Notes: a model not told the origin generated them from the sequence alone. DNA of 64,000 nucleotides from MWDV01 sp002070715 (GCA_035411585.1 DAONTI010000004.1:62001-126000), one strand, 5' to 3'. Positions 1 through 8,842 are shown, counted from the first letter of the stretch. Program-made: numbers and translations.

Positions 1-121
1 GATTTCTCTTCGGCTGCCGCCGCAGCGGCATGACTTCTACGTTTTCCATACTCCAGAGGATCGGATGAGCGGGAATGCTTCGACGGACTACGATTTAACC
101 TTCCGCAATGACTCGCCCCGG

Positions 122-179
122 CGGTTGCGTGAAAATCACGCAAAATGCGTGAAAATCACGCGCGAATTTCACGCAACCG
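122..179. promoter_or_regulatory. Nested palindrome cluster upstream of a pseudopilin gene
   Basis: The palindrome GCGTGAAAATCACGC occurs twice (127-141 and 147-161), exactly 20 bases apart. A related imperfect copy, GCGCGAATTTCACGC, lies at 160-174. The whole block is enclosed by a perfect 13-bp inverted repeat (122-134 with 167-179). The arrangement suggests operator sites for a dimeric regulator on successive helical faces, or a strong hairpin. It lies about 90 bases before the pseudopilin at 271. No regulator is identified. Confidence 0.6.
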
Positions 180-198
180 GCCGGACAAGCTCAAAATT

Positions 199-219
199 GC
201 CCAGTTTTTTGGGCTTTTT
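199..219 (+). terminator. Rho-independent terminator of an upstream gene
   Basis: A GCCCA/TGGGC stem (199-203 with 210-214) with a T-rich loop is followed directly by TTTTT (215-219). It probably ends a transcript entering from the left of the window, which would separate that transcript from the pseudopilin promoter at 231. Confidence 0.5.
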
Positions 220-230
220 GAATTTGGCAT

Positions 231-260
231 TTGACTTGCGTTCAATCAGGCAACTTTAGT
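231..260 (+). promoter_or_regulatory. Putative sigma-70 promoter of the pseudopilin gene
   Basis: TTGACT (231-236) is followed after 18 bases by TTTAGT (255-260). The ATG at 271 is only about 10 bases further on, so the transcript would be nearly leaderless. That fits the absence of a visible Shine-Dalgarno sequence. Confidence 0.4.
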
Positions 261-270
261 AAATCAAACT

Positions 271-1017
271 ATGAAACAGACAAAAAAACTCAAATTCGCC
301 GCGTTCACGCTCATCGAATTGCTGGTCGTGATCGCGATTATCGCCATTCTTGCGGGTATGTTGCTGCCGGCCCTCGCCAAGGCCAAGCAGAAGGCCCAAC
401 GCATTAACTGCGTCAACAACCTCAAACAGGTCGGTCTCTCCTACCGTATCTGGGCGGGGGACAATCAGGACCGCTATCCTTTGAAGGTGGCCAATACCGA
501 AGGGGGCACGGCGTCCTACTACAATGCGGCGAACATGACCTACCACACCTACTCGGTGCTGTCCAACGAGTTGAACACGCCCAAGGTTGTGGTGTGCCCC
601 GCGGATGAACGCACGGCCCGGACCAACTTCATGACCACCGGTGCGCTGGCGGACTTCGTCAATAACCTCGCCATTTCCTATTTCGTGGGACGCGATGCGG
701 ATGAGACCCAGCCGCAGATGTTCCTGGCGGGCGACCGCAACATCGGCAACGGCCCGGCTTCGCCGCAGCAATACGGTTATTCGCCCAACTCTCCGAGCGT
801 TGCGGGGATGATGGTGTCGCTCGGCACCAACCCGCCGGTCGTGTTGCAGTGGACCGACAAGATGCACCAAAAGAACGGTAACATTGCCATGGCTGACGGC
901 AGCGTGCAGCAGTTGACCTCTGCCAAGCTACGCGAGCAGTGCCGGCAAACCGGTGACAACAGCCCGAATGCGGGTACCACCGTGAGCCCCGGCGGCAACG
1001 TTATCTTGATTCCGTAA
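271..1017 (+). CDS. Type II/IV pseudopilin (prepilin-type N-terminal domain, H-x9-DG type)
   Basis: This 248-residue protein starts with a short basic leader (MKQTKKLKFAA) followed by the prepilin peptidase motif FTLIELLVVIAIIAIL. Cleavage is expected between Ala11 and Phe12, with the conserved Glu at mature position 5. The hydrophobic helix is followed by a soluble domain ending with an H-x9-DG signature (HQKNGNIAMADG), which is typical of the very large pseudopilin families of Planctomycetes and Verrucomicrobia. It is expected to sit in the inner membrane and be assembled or exported by a secretin system such as the one at 5.5-12.5 kb. It appears monocistronic, with its own promoter and a strong terminator. 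The exact role of this family is unknown. Confidence 0.9.
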   Translation: MKQTKKLKFAAFTLIELLVVIAIIAILAGMLLPALAKAKQKAQRINCVNNLKQVGLSYRIWAGDNQDRYPLKVANTEGGTASYYNAANMTYHTYSVLSNELNTPKVVVCPADERTARTNFMTTGALADFVNNLAISYFVGRDADETQPQMFLAGDRNIGNGPASPQQYGYSPNSPSVAGMMVSLGTNPPVVLQWTDKMHQKNGNIAMADGSVQQLTSAKLREQCRQTGDNSPNAGTTVSPGGNVILIP

Positions 1018-1039
1018 ACTACTATCCATAAAAATCCTG

Positions 1040-1064
1040 AGCCGGCCGCAAGGCCGGCTTTTTT
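1040..1064 (+). terminator. Rho-independent terminator after the pseudopilin
   Basis: A perfect 8-bp GC stem (1040-1047 with 1052-1059) closes a GCAA tetraloop and is followed by a run of T (1059-1064). It lies 23 bases after the pseudopilin stop codon. Confidence 0.9.
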
Positions 1065-1275
1065 ATTCGGAGAGTCTCCGATCTGGATGGATGTCGTCCC
1101 ACCGTATTGGAGTGAAACGCAAAACGTATGCATGCTGCCTGCGGCCGTTTTTGGTTTTTTCCATTTGGTAGCGCTGCAAGTCGGTGAACGGAGAACAAAC
1201 CGGTTTCTTCTGACGATTTCCCGCCGAAGCTTTGCGTTCCGCCGGGCCCGGATTTATGCTACCGCTCGTTGCTGC

Positions 1276-2781
1276 ATGAAGTGGCTTTCATCAAGGCGAT
1301 GGGGTGAGCGCTGGTTTGTCGGCGGGGCCGGAAGATGTTTCCGGCCACTGCCGGCGCAGTTTTGTCTGGCCCTCGGGATGTTGGTTCTGTCGGGAGGCTG
1401 GGTCTCCGGGACCATGTTGTCGCCACGTTTTCACCCGGGCCGCGTGTGGGTCATGCCGCGGGAGGGCGCGGCCATGCGCGATTCCGGACGGGAAACCGTG
1501 CGCGTGTTCCCGGGATTGGGCGGACTGCGGGTGGTGCGCTTGAAGGAAGGGGAAACTGTGGAGCAGGCCTTGCAGGAATTCCGGTTGCAACCGGAGGTGG
1601 CCTGGGCCGAGCCGGACTACCAAGTGACCGCCGCCGCAGTCCTGCCGAATGATCCCTATTTTCAAAACGGCACCCAATGGGCCTTGAACAATTACGGCCA
1701 GAACAGCGGTCTGCCTGATGCCGACTTGGACGCTCCGGAAGCGTGGGCTGTGCGGCATACCGCCAGCAATGTGGTAGTGGCCATTGTGGACAGCGGCGTG
1801 CGCACCACCCATGAGGATTTGGCGGCGAACCTTTGGCGGAATCCCGAGGATGGCACCCCGGGCTTCAACGCCCTGACCAACCAACATGATCCGGAGGATG
1901 ACAACGGCCACGGCACGCATCTGGCCGGCATCATCGGCGCCGTGGGCGACAATAACCGGGGCATTGCGGGCGTGGCGTGGCGGGTGCAATTGATGGCCTG
2001 CAAATTTCTCAACGCCGCCGGGAACGGTTATCATTCCGACGCGGTGGCCTGCATCGAGTTCGCGCGGGCCCACGGTGCGCACATCCTGAATTTGAGTTGG
2101 GGCGGCAGCGAGTTTTCCGCTGCGGTTTCCAACGCCCTGTGGGCGGCACGGGCCGACGGTCTGTTGGTCGTGGCGGCGGCGGGCAACAACGGGGCCAACG
2201 TGGACCAATTCCCGTTTTACCCGGCCTGCCTGGCCATGGACCATATCGTGGCGGTGGGCGCCTCCACGCGCACGGATGAACGCTGGAGTCAGTCCAGTTA
2301 CGGGGCGGCTCGCGTGGCGTTGTTCGCCCCCGGCGCGGAGATTTATTCCACGACCCAGAGCGGGGACAACGCATATCAAAGCCGCAATGGCACTTCGATG
2401 GCCACTGCGTTCGTTGCGGGCGCACTGGCTTTGCTGCGCCAGGCGGCACCGGCAGCCCCGGCGCCGGTGCTGCGCGACCGATTGTTGGGGGCGGTGGATG
2501 TTAAACCGGCTTTCGACGGCAAGTGCGTGTCGGGCGGACGGCTGAATTTGCGCAAAATGTTGGACTGGCCGGCCCTGGCGATGAACTGGAGCAACCAAAC
2601 CGCGCAGGTGCGGCTGACCGGCGTCCCCACGCACGGCTATGTCATCACCGCCTCCACCAATCTGCAGACTTGGACCTCGCTACAGACCAACACGGCGGGT
2701 CCGGGCGGCGATTGGTGGTTCACCGATCCGGCGTCGGCCACGCTCCCTAGACGATTTTATCGGGCCCACCCCGGACCGTAA
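1276..2781 (+). CDS. Secreted subtilisin-like (S8) serine protease
   Basis: The ATG at 1276 gives 501 residues with a basic n-region and a hydrophobic core (FCLALGMLVLSGG), i.e. a signal peptide. The reading frame is open upstream to 1087, but those residues do not look like part of the protein. A propeptide-like segment precedes the catalytic domain. The triad is visible as Asp172 (VAIVDSGV), His212 (NGHGTHLAG) and Ser374 (NGTSMATAF). The last ~60 residues form the lineage's recurrent module (STNLQTWTSLQTN ... RRFYRA). The protein is presumably extracellular or cell-surface; its substrate is unknown. It stands alone between a terminator and the riboswitch region. Confidence 0.88.
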   Translation: MKWLSSRRWGERWFVGGAGRCFRPLPAQFCLALGMLVLSGGWVSGTMLSPRFHPGRVWVMPREGAAMRDSGRETVRVFPGLGGLRVVRLKEGETVEQALQEFRLQPEVAWAEPDYQVTAAAVLPNDPYFQNGTQWALNNYGQNSGLPDADLDAPEAWAVRHTASNVVVAIVDSGVRTTHEDLAANLWRNPEDGTPGFNALTNQHDPEDDNGHGTHLAGIIGAVGDNNRGIAGVAWRVQLMACKFLNAAGNGYHSDAVACIEFARAHGAHILNLSWGGSEFSAAVSNALWAARADGLLVVAAAGNNGANVDQFPFYPACLAMDHIVAVGASTRTDERWSQSSYGAARVALFAPGAEIYSTTQSGDNAYQSRNGTSMATAFVAGALALLRQAAPAAPAPVLRDRLLGAVDVKPAFDGKCVSGGRLNLRKMLDWPALAMNWSNQTAQVRLTGVPTHGYVITASTNLQTWTSLQTNTAGPGGDWWFTDPASATLPRRFYRAHPGP

Positions 2782-3039
2782 CTCGCCGGACAGGACAAAT
2801 CGGATTCAGGGAAAGCTGGAGACACCGTGACCCCTCTCGTCTTGATTCACGCGAGCTTGACACAAGAGGCGTTTGGGTGCTTGGCAACGGCGCTGACGCA
2901 TCACTTTCAATTTGACTACGATGCGCTCGATCGGCTCAGAGAGGCACGATGGATTCTGCGTTCCCTTCTTTCCTGGCATTCGGAAAAATTGGCTTGGCAT
3001 TTGCGGTGGGGACGCATACAACAGCCGCGTTCTTTGAAA
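2782..3039. other. Non-coding stretch before the riboswitch
   Basis: No reading frame here resembles a protein family, and short frames on both strands have no visible start signals. It probably carries the promoter for the riboswitch transcript, but I could not pick convincing -35/-10 elements. Confidence 0.4.
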
Positions 3040-3225
3040 CGCGGCGGATGAGTGTCCGCCGTGGAACACAGCCGGTCGTCCGGGAACCCCGTGGAAATCG
3101 GGGACGGTTGCGCCACTGTAACGGATCACAAACTTCCCATACGTCATTGGAGGGCCGGCGGCCCTCCGAGAAGGCGGAAGCGAGGCTCGAGTCCGGAGTC
3201 AGGATACCGCACCGGTTGTGCTCGT
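3040..3225 (+). ncRNA. Cobalamin (B12) riboswitch
   Basis: The segment contains the landmark conserved elements in order: CGGGAACCCCGTGGAAATC (3081-3099), the B12 box GCGCCACTGTAACGG (3110-3124), a variable GC hairpin (GGAGGGCCGGCGGCCCTCC), and the closing GAGTCCGGAGTCAGGATACC (3189-3208). These match the AdoCbl riboswitch core of known families. Ends are approximate. The downstream gene is at 3516 on the same strand, with a terminator-like hairpin between them, so cobalamin probably represses expression by transcription termination. Confidence 0.9.
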
Positions 3226-3313
3226 CGGTCCCGAGGTTGCGGGACAACTTCTCCGCTCAAGAGAAGGATGAGGCCGGTTCGCTCCCGCACGGGCGGGGGC
3301 GGCTTCGCGGAAT

Positions 3314-3357
3314 GCCTTCATTCTCCGTCGAGCGGGAGTGAAGGCTTAATTGTTTTT
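3314..3357 (+). terminator. Terminator-like expression platform of the B12 riboswitch
   Basis: GCCTTCA (3314-3320) pairs with TGAAGGC (3339-3345). The inner bases are partly paired, and the stem is followed by TTAATTGTTTTT. Its position about 90 bases after the aptamer and 160 bases before the first gene fits a ligand-dependent terminator. Confidence 0.55.
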
Positions 3358-3515
3358 GGAACGGATCTCATTGCCCCGTTGCTTCCCATCAACCGAGTGG
3401 GCTGCGGACGGGAGTGATGCGATAATGTTCGCCGAGACGGCTTTTGCTTCCCGCGCTGGTCTCCTTAACTGAAACCAGCCGCGTTATTGCGGCTTATTGA
3501 ATGGAAGATCAGCTG

Positions 3516-4520
3516 ATGAAATCAATGCGTTCGTTTACACTAGCTTTGGCCGGCTTTGTGGTCGCCCAAGCCGCCTTGTTTGCCGCCTCCGTCCTGCAAG
3601 AGGATTTTGCAACCGACCCCTTGGCGGCTGGCTGGCAGGTGTTTGGTGATTCCCGCTTGTTCACTTGGGATGCCGGTGCGGGCCATCTGCAAGTCACCTG
3701 GGACTCGCGCCAGACCAACAGTTATTTCTATCGCCCGCTCGGCACGGTGCTGGACAAGGATGATGATTTCAGTTTCGCGTTTGATTTGCGTTTGCTGGAG
3801 CTGACACCCGGCATCAATCCGGCCAAGGCCAATTCCCCGTTTCAGATTGCGGTTGGTTTTATCCGGTTGGCCGACGCCATGGCTCCGGGTTTCCTGCGGG
3901 GTTCGGGTTCTCAATCGCCCAATCTCGTCGAGTTCAATTTCTTTCCCGACCCGGGCGGCGATTGGCAATGGGGGCCATCCCTCACCGCCGTCCTATGCGA
4001 TCGCACCGGTCTCAACTGGTCGAGCGGCGGCTTCGCGCCCGCGGGTCTATCCCTGAACGACACGTTCCGCGTGACGATGACCTACACGGCGGCCACGCAG
4101 GCGTTGACGACCGAAATCGAACGCAATGGCGAGCCGTTTTTGACCATCCCTCCCGCCACGCTCGACGAAAATTTCACCCTCTTGCGCGTGGATGCGGTGG
4201 CGGTGTCCAGCTACAGCGATGCGGGCCAATGGCCCGGTTACGAAGGTTCAATCCTCGCTCATGGGATTGTGGATAATGTGCGGATCACCTTGCCCCCTTT
4301 GCCGGTGGAACGCATCTCGTTGGTTGAAGGAGCGGCGCCCGGACAGGCGCAATGTGACAGCCGCGTTAACTGGCTCTACACCTTGGAACGCACCACCGAT
4401 TTCCAGACTTGGGAGCCCGTCTCGACCCCGCTGATGGGTACCGGAGAGACGCTGACGCTGCACGACACCAATCCGCCGCCCGCCGCGGCGTTTTATCGCG
4501 TGCAAGCGCAACGACCGTGA
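3516..4520 (+). CDS. Secreted protein under B12 riboswitch control, unknown function
   Basis: I chose the ATG at 3516 over the in-frame ATG at 3501 because GGAAG (3503-3507) sits 8 bases before it. The result is 334 residues with a signal peptide (RSFTLALAGFVVAQAALFAAS). The body resembles a concanavalin A-like/LamG beta-sandwich: it opens with EDFATDPLAAGWQVFGD and contains YRPLGTVLDKDDDFSFAFDL. The C-terminus is the recurrent module (LERTTDFQTWEPV ... AAFYRVQAQRP). It is the first gene after the cobalamin riboswitch and overlaps the next gene by GTGA. A role in cobalamin capture at the cell surface is an inference from regulation only. Confidence 0.8.
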   Translation: MKSMRSFTLALAGFVVAQAALFAASVLQEDFATDPLAAGWQVFGDSRLFTWDAGAGHLQVTWDSRQTNSYFYRPLGTVLDKDDDFSFAFDLRLLELTPGINPAKANSPFQIAVGFIRLADAMAPGFLRGSGSQSPNLVEFNFFPDPGGDWQWGPSLTAVLCDRTGLNWSSGGFAPAGLSLNDTFRVTMTYTAATQALTTEIERNGEPFLTIPPATLDENFTLLRVDAVAVSSYSDAGQWPGYEGSILAHGIVDNVRITLPPLPVERISLVEGAAPGQAQCDSRVNWLYTLERTTDFQTWEPVSTPLMGTGETLTLHDTNPPPAAAFYRVQAQRP

Positions 4521-5338
4521 ACCCGGCCGGATCATCTGCTCCGGGCGCCGGCAGAAACTGGGCGCGCCTCGCGCGCGAACACCCCGGATCACCGGCGCCG
4601 GAGCGTGCCGCGCCCGGCGCTTTCACGCTGGTCGAGTTACTGGTGGTGGTGGCCATTATCGCGCTGCTGGCTGCCCTGTTGTTGCCGGCGTTGGCGCGCG
4701 GCAAAGTTTCGGCGCATCGCCTGCGATGTGTGAGCAACCTCCGGCAACTCGGGCTGGCCGGGCAGATGTATTGGGACGATCATGCGGGCGCGTGTTTCCG
4801 TTACAGCGGCGGTTTCACCAACGGCGGGCAGCTTTACTGGTTCGGTTGGCTGGGCCTGGGCGCGGAGGGCGCGCGTCCGTTCGATGCGTCGGTGGGCGCG
4901 CTGTATCCCTACCTGCAAGGACGGGGGGTGGAGTTGTGTCCGTCGCTGAATTACGCGCTCAGCCACTTCAAGCTCAAGGCGGCCGGGGCCGCGTATGGCT
5001 ATGGTTACAATCTTTGCCTCTCCGTGCCCTTGGGACGCCCGCCGGTGACGCTGGCCCAGGTGGCGCGTCCAGTCGGAACGGTTTTTCTGGCGGATGCCGC
5101 GCAGGTGAACGTCTTTCAACCGCCCGCTTCGCCGGCGAATCCGTTGCTGGAAGAATTCTATTACGTGAGCACCAACCGCATCGAAGCCACCGCGCATTTT
5201 CGGCACGGGCAACGGGCCAACGCGGTATTTTGCGACGGGCATGTGGCGATGGAGAAACCCGAACCCGGCTCGTTGAACCCCCTGTTGCCCAGCCAGTTCG
5301 TGGGCCGGTTGGTGCCCGCCGTGCTGGTTTGGCAGTGA
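4517..5338 (+). CDS. Pseudopilin translationally coupled to the riboswitch-controlled gene
   Basis: The GTG at 4517 overlaps the stop codon of the preceding gene (GTGA), so I preferred it to the longer frame beginning at a TTG at 4409. The 273-residue product has an unusually long leader of about 35 residues before FTLVELLVVVAIIALL, then a soluble domain ending in H-x9-DG (HGQRANAVFCDG). It is expected to be processed by prepilin peptidase and inserted in the inner membrane. Sharing a leader with the B12 riboswitch places it in the cobalamin regulon, which is not usual for pseudopilins. It ends 200 bases before pilM, and I see no terminator between them. Confidence 0.82.
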   Translation: MNPAGSSAPGAGRNWARLAREHPGSPAPERAAPGAFTLVELLVVVAIIALLAALLLPALARGKVSAHRLRCVSNLRQLGLAGQMYWDDHAGACFRYSGGFTNGGQLYWFGWLGLGAEGARPFDASVGALYPYLQGRGVELCPSLNYALSHFKLKAAGAAYGYGYNLCLSVPLGRPPVTLAQVARPVGTVFLADAAQVNVFQPPASPANPLLEEFYYVSTNRIEATAHFRHGQRANAVFCDGHVAMEKPEPGSLNPLLPSQFVGRLVPAVLVWQ

Positions 5339-5537
5339 GTCCGACGCCGGTATCAACGACCCCGACGGGGCGCCCCAATGGGAAGGGGGCCGGCCTGGCC
5401 AATTAAATTTCCCCATTTTGTGTTTGACCGCCGGCGCGAATTCCTTTACTCCAGCGCGGCTATTCAAAACTTGGCAACCCCGCGGTCCTCGCGTTAAGGT
5501 GTGTTGAGCATGGGCGTGTAGCGAAACAAAGCGGCAA

Positions 5538-7592
5538 ATGGCGAAATCGAAATCATTCCTGGCAGTAGATTTCGGAGCGGGCAGTCTCAAGCTGGCCGAA
5601 TTCGAAGTCAACGAAGCGGGCGGCTTGCGTCTCCGGCAATATGCCATCCGGCCCCTGGGCTTGGCCGGCTCCCAGGAATCCGCCCGGGAAGGGGTCATCC
5701 TCAAAGCGTTGCAGGAACAACTGGCCGCCCTGCAGATCAAAGGTGGCAACCTCAACGTCTGCGCCCCTGGCTTCCACGTCTTCTCCAAATTTGTCAAGCT
5801 GCCGCCGGTGGACTCCGGCAAGGTCACCCAGATCATCCGGTACGAAGCGCAGCAAAACGTTCCCTTCCCGCTCGAAGAAGTGGTGTGGGACTATCAAATC
5901 CTCGGCGCCACCCCGGGCGGCGAACTCGAGGTGCTGTTGGTGGCCATCAAGGCGGACATCGTGGAGGGATTGTTCCGGGTGGCGGAAACTTGCGGGCTCA
6001 ACCTGCAAATCACCGATGTCTCCGCGGCGGCGCTGTGCAACGCGTTCCGTTTTAATTATGGCGACGTGGAGGAATGCACCATGCTCCTCGACATCGGCGC
6101 CAAGACGAGCAACCTCCTCTTTTTTGAAAAGGGCAAAGTCTTTGCCCGCGGCATCAATCTCGGCGCCAACTCCATCACCCAGGATTTTGCCAACGAATCG
6201 AAGATGCGATTCGACATGGCGGAGAAGCTGAAGATCGCCGAGGGATTCGTCAGCTTGGGCGGCGCGTACGAAGAGCCGGAGAATCCGCAACAGGCGGCCA
6301 TTGCCAAGATTGCGCGTCAGTTCATGACGCGGCTGCACATCCAGGTCAACCAGACCATGCAGTTCTATCGCGGCCAGCAGGGCGGCAGCGCGCCCCAACG
6401 GCTGTTCTTGGCGGGCGGGGCGAGCATCATGCCCTACACCGCGCAGTTTTTTGCGGAAAAACTCAACATCCCGGTCGAGTATTTCAATCCCCTCCGCAAC
6501 GTTCAGATTGATCCCTCCGTCAATCTGGAAGACCTCGCGCGCGTCGCGCATTCGCTGGGCGAAGTCGTCGGGTTGGGCCTGCGCAATCTGGCCACCTGTC
6601 CGGTGGAGTTGAACCTCATGCCCGCCAGCACGCTGCGCTGGCAGAGTTTCAATCAGAAAAAACCTTATTTCATCGCCACCGTTTTCAGTCTCGTGGTGGT
6701 GGTGGCCGCCGTTGGTTTCCTCTTCCACCGGCTGGCCCGGGTGCAGGAGGAAGACCTCGACAAGGTCACCGCCGACGTCACTCCCCTGCAGACCCGCGAG
6801 CAACAGTTCAAGCGCGCTTACAACGAGCTCAAGCGCCTCAAAGAAGATTCGGACCAGATGGTGTCGTGGATGGAGCAGCGCTATTTCTGGGCGGATCTGC
6901 TCAAGGAAACGCGCCAGGCTCTGATCCGGGTGGAGGAGGCGGGCAAACGGCGGCTGGGTGCGGATGTGGGCGTCTGGATTGAACAATTTCAAAGCAGCCA
7001 AGTCCGGTTTGGACACTTCCTCGGCGCGGGCGGTCAAATGCCCGGTTTCCCGGGTGCGGAAATGCCGGCGGAACAGGCCGCCCCGGCCATCCCCGGCATG
7101 CCCATGCCCGGCATGGATGCCGAAGCCATCGCCGCTTTCCGGCAACGTTATGGGGATGTGCCCACCCCCGCGCCCATGCCCCTGCCCATGGCGGAAGCGC
7201 CACCCCAGCCCATGGCGGAAATGCCGCCGTGGGAACCCGGTTTTCCCGCCGCTCCGGACATGCCGATGCCCGGCGGCGAAGTCATGCCCGGCATGGAAGG
7301 CATGCCGGGAATGGAAGGGGTGCCCGGCATGGAGGGCGTGCCCGGCACGCCGGCGCGCAACACCAATGAAGTCGCCTCAGTCAAGCTCATGTTCCGCGCC
7401 GTCAACCTGACCTCGTTCGCGGCGGCCGCCAACACGGAGCTGGCCTTTGCCGTGCTCAAGGAATTGCAAGCCCTCCCCTTGGCGGACTCGGCGGAAACCC
7501 AGTTCGAAGGCACCCTCGTTCCGGATGACCAGACCGACACCTTCACCTTCGGCATCAACCTCAAGCTCAAGCACCCCTTGAAGATTTATTGA
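5538..7592 (+). CDS. pilM: Type IV pilus assembly protein PilM fused to a PilN-like segment
   Basis: Residues 1-350 are a PilM/FtsA-like actin-fold ATPase, with phosphate-binding motifs VDFGAGSLKLAEFE and LLDIGAKTSNLLFF and an adenosine motif FLAGGASIMP. At about 376-396 there is a single transmembrane helix (ATVFSLVVVVAAVGFLF), followed by a coiled-coil-rich segment like PilN. Next come a Met/Pro/Gly-rich stretch with repeated PGMEG units (about 500-600) and a short C-terminal domain. At 684 residues it is twice the usual PilM length. Akkermansia Amuc_1101 is the PilM-like gene next to Amuc_1100, matching the order here. It starts a four-gene operon with gaps of 2, -1 and 57 bases. Confidence 0.88.
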   Translation: MAKSKSFLAVDFGAGSLKLAEFEVNEAGGLRLRQYAIRPLGLAGSQESAREGVILKALQEQLAALQIKGGNLNVCAPGFHVFSKFVKLPPVDSGKVTQIIRYEAQQNVPFPLEEVVWDYQILGATPGGELEVLLVAIKADIVEGLFRVAETCGLNLQITDVSAAALCNAFRFNYGDVEECTMLLDIGAKTSNLLFFEKGKVFARGINLGANSITQDFANESKMRFDMAEKLKIAEGFVSLGGAYEEPENPQQAAIAKIARQFMTRLHIQVNQTMQFYRGQQGGSAPQRLFLAGGASIMPYTAQFFAEKLNIPVEYFNPLRNVQIDPSVNLEDLARVAHSLGEVVGLGLRNLATCPVELNLMPASTLRWQSFNQKKPYFIATVFSLVVVVAAVGFLFHRLARVQEEDLDKVTADVTPLQTREQQFKRAYNELKRLKEDSDQMVSWMEQRYFWADLLKETRQALIRVEEAGKRRLGADVGVWIEQFQSSQVRFGHFLGAGGQMPGFPGAEMPAEQAAPAIPGMPMPGMDAEAIAAFRQRYGDVPTPAPMPLPMAEAPPQPMAEMPPWEPGFPAAPDMPMPGGEVMPGMEGMPGMEGVPGMEGVPGTPARNTNEVASVKLMFRAVNLTSFAAAANTELAFAVLKELQALPLADSAETQFEGTLVPDDQTDTFTFGINLKLKHPLKIY

Positions 7593-7594
7593 GT

Positions 7595-8842
7595 ATGGAT
7601 TGGGTCAAACGCAATTTGTACTTCGTTGTTGGCAGTGCGGTGGCCTTGCTGCTGTTGGGGTTGGCCGGGTTCTATCTCTACCGCGGCTGGAGCGCCAATC
7701 ATCAAATCGCCGAAAAACTCAGCGGCCAGTACGCGGAGTTGAAACGCCTCTACAATTTGGACCCCAATCCCGGCAGCGATAAAATCAACAACATCAAAGC
7801 CGCGCGCGAACAACAGGAGGAGTTGCGGCAATTCCTGCAACAAACCCGGACGCATTTTGCGCCGGTCCCGTCGCTGCCCGCGCCCCACGGCACCAACCGG
7901 GTGACCAGTGAGGAATTCACCTCCGCGCTGCGCCGAACCGTGGATCAATTGCAGCGCGATGCCACCAACGCCAGTGTCGCCCTGCCGCCCCAGTACAATT
8001 TCTCCTTTGAAGCGCAAAAGGGCCTGATGACCTTTTCGCCGGGCAGCCTTGATCTGCTGGCCGTGCAACTTGGCGAAGTCAAAGCCATTTGCCAGATCTT
8101 GTTCGCCGCCAAGGTCAACGCCTTGGACAACATCCGGCGCGAACGCGTGTCGCCGGATGACCAGCGGGGCCCGCCCTCCGATTACCTCGTGCAAAAGTCC
8201 GCCACCAACTCGCTGGCGATTATGACGCCGTATGAAATCACCTTCCGCTGTTTCAGCGGTGAGTTGGGCGCCGTGCTCGATCAATTGCACGCGTCGCCGT
8301 ATTGTTTGCTGGCCAAGACATTGGACGTGGGGCCGGCCTCGGCGCTCGCGATGGAGGATCCAAATGCCCCGTATTATGGTGTTCCCGGTGCGCCGGGCGC
8401 CCTGCCCGGATACCCGCCGCCGGCGGAAATTCCACCCGCCGGCTTTGCCGAGCGTTACGGCGCGGAAAGCATGTACGCTCCGCGACCCGTCACCCCGACC
8501 CCGGCAATGCCGCTTCCGCGATATCCGGTGGGCGGCAGTGCGGCGGAGGCGCCGGGGGCGGGATTTGCCCAACGCTACCCCGGCGCGGGCGTGGAGAGCA
8601 TGGGGGCCGGCCCGGTTCCCGGAGGCATTCCGTATCGTCCCCTGGGTTCCACCCAACCGGGCGCGCCCGGCGTGCCCGGCATGCCGGCTTACGCGCCGCC
8701 GCCCGTCATGCCCGCGACTCCGGGTCTGATGCCGGGCGCGACGCCGCGTGGCGGCATGCAGGCGGTCCTCAATGAAAAATTATTGCGGGTGACCTTGCTC
8801 ATCCATGTGGTGAAACTTCTGCCTCAAGAAACCAACCGCTAA
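7595..8842 (+). CDS. Amuc_1100-like pilus-associated membrane protein
   Basis: The ATG at 7595 lies two bases after the pilM stop codon; an overlapping TTG at 7589 is less likely. The 415-residue product has one N-terminal transmembrane helix (YFVVGSAVALLLLGLAGFYLY), a coiled-coil region to about residue 80, and an alpha/beta region resembling PilO/GspM-type ferredoxin folds. From about residue 250 a Pro/Gly/Ala/Met-rich tail carries duplicated FA(E/Q)RY units. Its position between PilM and an Amuc_1099-like gene, upstream of a secretin, mirrors the Akkermansia locus encoding the outer-membrane protein Amuc_1100. The assignment rests on gene order plus topology, not on an alignment. Confidence 0.72.
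   Translation: MDWVKRNLYFVVGSAVALLLLGLAGFYLYRGWSANHQIAEKLSGQYAELKRLYNLDPNPGSDKINNIKAAREQQEELRQFLQQTRTHFAPVPSLPAPHGTNRVTSEEFTSALRRTVDQLQRDATNASVALPPQYNFSFEAQKGLMTFSPGSLDLLAVQLGEVKAICQILFAAKVNALDNIRRERVSPDDQRGPPSDYLVQKSATNSLAIMTPYEITFRCFSGELGAVLDQLHASPYCLLAKTLDVGPASALAMEDPNAPYYGVPGAPGALPGYPPPAEIPPAGFAERYGAESMYAPRPVTPTPAMPLPRYPVGGSAAEAPGAGFAQRYPGAGVESMGAGPVPGGIPYRPLGSTQPGAPGVPGMPAYAPPPVMPATPGLMPGATPRGGMQAVLNEKLLRVTLLIHVVKLLPQETNR

Noticed and set aside
1..64. Possible 3' end of a gene entering from the left
   Set aside because: Too short to judge; no recognisable protein in any frame.
2827..3417. Several short ORFs across the riboswitch region
   Set aside because: They overlap the conserved cobalamin aptamer on both strands and lack start signals.
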